From Gemmatimonadaceae bacterium (GTDB lineage: Bacteria > Gemmatimonadota > Gemmatimonadetes > Gemmatimonadales > Gemmatimonadaceae), in contig JADGGM010000227.1 in assembly GCA_019689955.1 (NCBI GenBank), positions 1-5,806 on the forward strand: 5,806 bases of DNA, in the 5' to 3' direction. Within the stretch, counting starts at the first letter, position 1; the number at the start of each line of letters is the position of its first letter. The notes under the pieces were generated by a model. That model was not told the origin of the DNA, ran no database searches, and saw nothing but the letters and a program-made list of their open reading frames with translations. Both the position numbers and the translations under genes were made by a program. Below, one piece after another: positions 3,787 through 5,806 of the stretch.

Positions 3787-5739
3787 TCACGCGATCGCCT
3801 GACGCTCTCGCTTGGCGATCTCGAGCACCAGGTTCTGCAGGTCGCTCGGGCTCACGCCGGGGATCCGCGAGGCTTGGGCCAGCGTGCGGGGTTGGATCGC
3901 GGCGAGCTTCTGGCGCGCTTCGAACGACAACGAGCGCATCTCGGCGTATGCCAGGCCAGGCGGGAGCGCCACGTCGCCCATGCGTCGCATCTTCTCGGCC
4001 TGGGTGCGCTCACGCTCGAAGTAGCCCGCGTACTTGATCTCCAGCTCGGCGGTGATGATCGCCTCCGGCGCGAGCTCCTCCCCCACGCCGGCGGCGCGAA
4101 AGAGGTCGGCCAGCGAGATCCCGTGTCGCCGAGCGATCTCCACGATCTTCACGGCGTGCGCGAGCGGCGCGCTCCCGGCAGCGTCGAGCACCGGCGCGGC
4201 TTGCTCGGGGCGGATGCTCGTCTGCTCCGCCAGCTCGATCGCGCGCGCCTGGTCCGCGAGGCGGCGATCGATGATCGCGCGCTCGGCGTCGGTGAACATG
4301 CCGAGCGCGCTCGCGAGTGGAGCGAGGCGCGCGAGGGCGTTGTCCTGCCGCACGGTCAAGCGGAACTCGGAGCGCGAGGTGAAGAGACGATACGGCTCGT
4401 CGACACCACGGGTCACGAGATCGTCGACCAGGACGCCGATGTAGGACGTCTCGCGGCCGAGGATGAGCGGCGCGTCACCACGCACGAGTAATCCGGCGTT
4501 GATCCCCGCGATGACTCCCTGCCCCGCGGCCTCCTCGTAGCCGGTGGTGCCGTTGATCTGGCCGGCCAGGAAGAGGCCCGCGAGGCTCTTGAGCTGGAGC
4601 GTCGCGTCGAGCTGCGTGGGGGGATAGTAGTCGTACTCGATCGCGTACCCCGCGCGCGTCATGCGGACGTGCTCCAGCCCGGGGATGGCGCGGAGCATCT
4701 CCAACTGGACTTCCGCGGGGAGCGAGGTGGAGAGCCCGTTCACGTACAGCTCCGCGGTGTCGTGCCCCTCGGGCTCGAGGAAGATCTGGTGGCGCTCCAC
4801 GTCGGGGAACTTCACGATCTTGTCCTCGACGCTCGGGCAGTATCGCGGCCCGCGCCCCGCGATCGCGCCGCCGTACATGGCCGACTTGCCGAGGTTCTCG
4901 GCGATGATCCGCTTGACCTCCGGCCCGGCGAAGGTGATCCAGCAGGGGAGCTGCTCGGGGTGCCGATGCCGGCCGCCGTGGGTGCGCGGCGTGGGCCAGA
5001 AGTGCGACCAGGAGAAATCGAACACCTCGATCTCGCTCTCCTGGCGTTGGAGCTTGGTGTAGTCGACGGAGCGCCCGTCGATGCGCGGCGGGGTTCCTGT
5101 CTTGAATCGCGCGGGGGAGAGCCCGAGCTGCTCCAACTGCTCGGCGAGGTGCACGGCGGGGGGATCCCCTGCTCGGCCGCCGGCGATCTGGCGATCGGTG
5201 CCGATGTGAATGCGTCCGCGCAGGAACGTGCCGGTGGTGATCACCACGGCACGGGCGCCGAAGCGGCGCCCCTCGAGCGTCTCGACGCCGAGCACGCGCG
5301 ATCCGCGCTCGTCGAGCAGGAGTCGGGCGACGGTGCCCTGGATCGTGTGGAGCGTGGGGTGTTGCTCGAGGAGTGAGCGAACCGCGCGCCGATAGAGCCC
5401 GCGGTCGCACTGCGCGCGCGGGGCCCACACGGCCGGTCCCTTGCTCCGGTTCAGCATCCGGAACTGGAGGGTCGCGAGATCGGTGGCGCGTCCCATGATT
5501 CCCCCGAGCGCGTCGACCTCGCGGGCGACCGTCCCTTTGGCCACGCCGCCGATCGCCGGGTTGCACGACATCTGCCCGATGGTCTCGAGCGCGCTCGTGA
5601 TGAGCCCTACGCGCGCCCCCAGGCGTGCCGCCGCCACCGCCGCCTCGGTGCCGGCGTGACCTGCTCCGATGACGATGACGTCGAGCTCGAGCTCGAACGA
5701 CCTGGCCGGGTTGGCGGACAAGGTGGGGGAGGGGGCCAT
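3787..5739 (-). CDS. mnmG: tRNA uridine-5-carboxymethylaminomethyl(34) synthesis enzyme MnmG (GidA)
   Basis: MnmG, with MnmE, installs the (carboxymethyl)aminomethyl group at C5 of wobble U34 in certain tRNAs, using FAD, NADH and methylene-tetrahydrofolate. The 650 residues compare with about 629 in E. coli. Visible features are the FAD dinucleotide motif [12 protein letters not shown] (23-34), [12 protein letters not shown] (58-69) with Cys59, [10 protein letters not shown] (213-222), family signature one [15 protein letters not shown] (297-311) with Cys301, and signature two [17 protein letters not shown] (392-408). Cys59 and Cys301 correspond to the two conserved functional cysteines of the family. 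The carboxy-terminal helical domain, which contacts MnmE and tRNA, includes [11 protein letters not shown] and ends with [16 protein letters not shown] and [13 protein letters not shown]. The start is the ATG at 5739; an extra stretch of about 14 residues precedes the usual beginning, with no ribosome site before it. mnmE and rsmG are not in the window. The gene looks complete and intact. Confidence 0.97.
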   Translation of the reverse strand: MAPSPTLSANPARSFELELDVIVIGAGHAGTEAAVAAARLGARVGLITSALETIGQMSCNPAIGGVAKGTVAREVDALGGIMGRATDLATLQFRMLNRSKGPAVWAPRAQCDRGLYRRAVRSLLEQHPTLHTIQGTVARLLLDERGSRVLGVETLEGRRFGARAVVITTGTFLRGRIHIGTDRQIAGGRAGDPPAVHLAEQLEQLGLSPARFKTGTPPRIDGRSVDYTKLQRQESEIEVFDFSWSHFWPTPRTHGGRHRHPEQLPCWITFAGPEVKRIIAENLGKSAMYGGAIAGRGPRYCPSVEDKIVKFPDVERHQIFLEPEGHDTAELYVNGLSTSLPAEVQLEMLRAIPGLEHVRMTRAGYAIEYDYYPPTQLDATLQLKSLAGLFLAGQINGTTGYEEAAGQGVIAGINAGLLVRGDAPLILGRETSYIGVLVDDLVTRGVDEPYRLFTSRSEFRLTVRQDNALARLAPLASALGMFTDAERAIIDRRLADQARAIELAEQTSIRPEQAAPVLDAAGSAPLAHAVKIVEIARRHGISLADLFRAAGVGEELAPEAIITAELEIKYAGYFERERTQAEKMRRMGDVALPPGLAYAEMRSLSFEARQKLAAIQPRTLAQASRIPGVSPSDLQNLVLEIAKRERQAIA

Positions 5740-5746
5740 GCACGCA

Positions 5747-5752
5747 AAGTTA
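5747..5752 (-). promoter_or_regulatory. Possible -10 element for a leaderless mnmG transcript
   Basis: TAACTT (5752-5747 on the minus strand) fits the loose TAnnnT pattern and lies exactly 7 nt before the mnmG ATG, the same distance as the TATACT box of the LAGLIDADG gene. No Shine-Dalgarno sequence precedes this ATG. There is no convincing -35 element. The match is only 3/6 to the strict consensus, so it is tentative; the remaining 5753-5806 holds no gene I can support. Confidence 0.25.
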
Positions 5753-5806
5753 CCCGTCTCGCGAGCCGAGAGGGAGCGAGCGGCGGTCCGGGAGGGCGCT
5801 GAGGGG

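Noticed and set aside
4475..5743. Second long minus-strand frame, and plus-strand frames at 3733-4491 and 4669-5376, overlapping mnmG
   Set aside because: mnmG has both family signatures along its length. The other frames give Arg/Ala/Pro-rich, featureless products typical of out-of-frame high-GC DNA.
5753..5806. End of an upstream gene (18 minus-strand codons before a TAA at 5752-5750)
   Set aside because: The short peptide does not resemble the MnmE carboxy end or any known protein end; too little sequence to call.

Overview
The window is high-GC bacterial chromosomal DNA carrying a housekeeping segregation and tRNA-modification neighbourhood. Gene content, the long GC-rich coding frames and the style of the exported protein (a signal peptide ending in LAAQ) suggest Gemmatimonadota or a similar deep-branching high-GC phylum. 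That placement is an inference; no rRNA or other phylogenetic marker is present. No mobile element, CRISPR array, tRNA or rRNA gene was seen.

Layout from right to left, the direction in which most genes are transcribed. mnmG (3787-5739, minus) is complete and encodes the tRNA U34 modification enzyme. A 197-bp gap (3590-3786) follows, rich in small palindromes and with an operator-like array. Next is a secreted SIMPL/DUF541 protein (2855-3589, minus). Convergent with it, on the plus strand, is a 116-residue orphan LAGLIDADG-fold protein (2492-2842) whose two acidic motif positions are lost. The 127-bp divergent region 2365-2491 contains a near-consensus parS centromere site (2441-2456) and probable promoters facing both ways. 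To its left are parA (1408-2364, minus), parB (437-1342, minus) and the N-terminal 146 residues of a membrane-anchored coiled-coil protein (440 to the left edge, minus). The last resembles the amino end of an M23-type cell-wall peptidase and overlaps the parB stop codon by 4 nt.

ParA, ParB and parS form a chromosome-segregation module: ParB loads at parS, slides as a CTP clamp and stimulates the ParA ATPase. The translationally coupled membrane protein hints at a physical or regulatory link between segregation and the cell envelope. Nearness of mnmG to parAB is typical of replication-origin neighbourhoods, but rsmG (gidB), often found between them, is absent and its place is taken by the SIMPL and LAGLIDADG genes.

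The least ordinary item is the LAGLIDADG gene. It appears nuclease-dead, looks leaderless (a TATACT box 7 nt before its ATG), has a parS site just upstream of its promoter, and ends in a perfect 13-bp hairpin inside its last codons. It is the best candidate here for a domesticated, undescribed DNA-binding component of the parABS locus.
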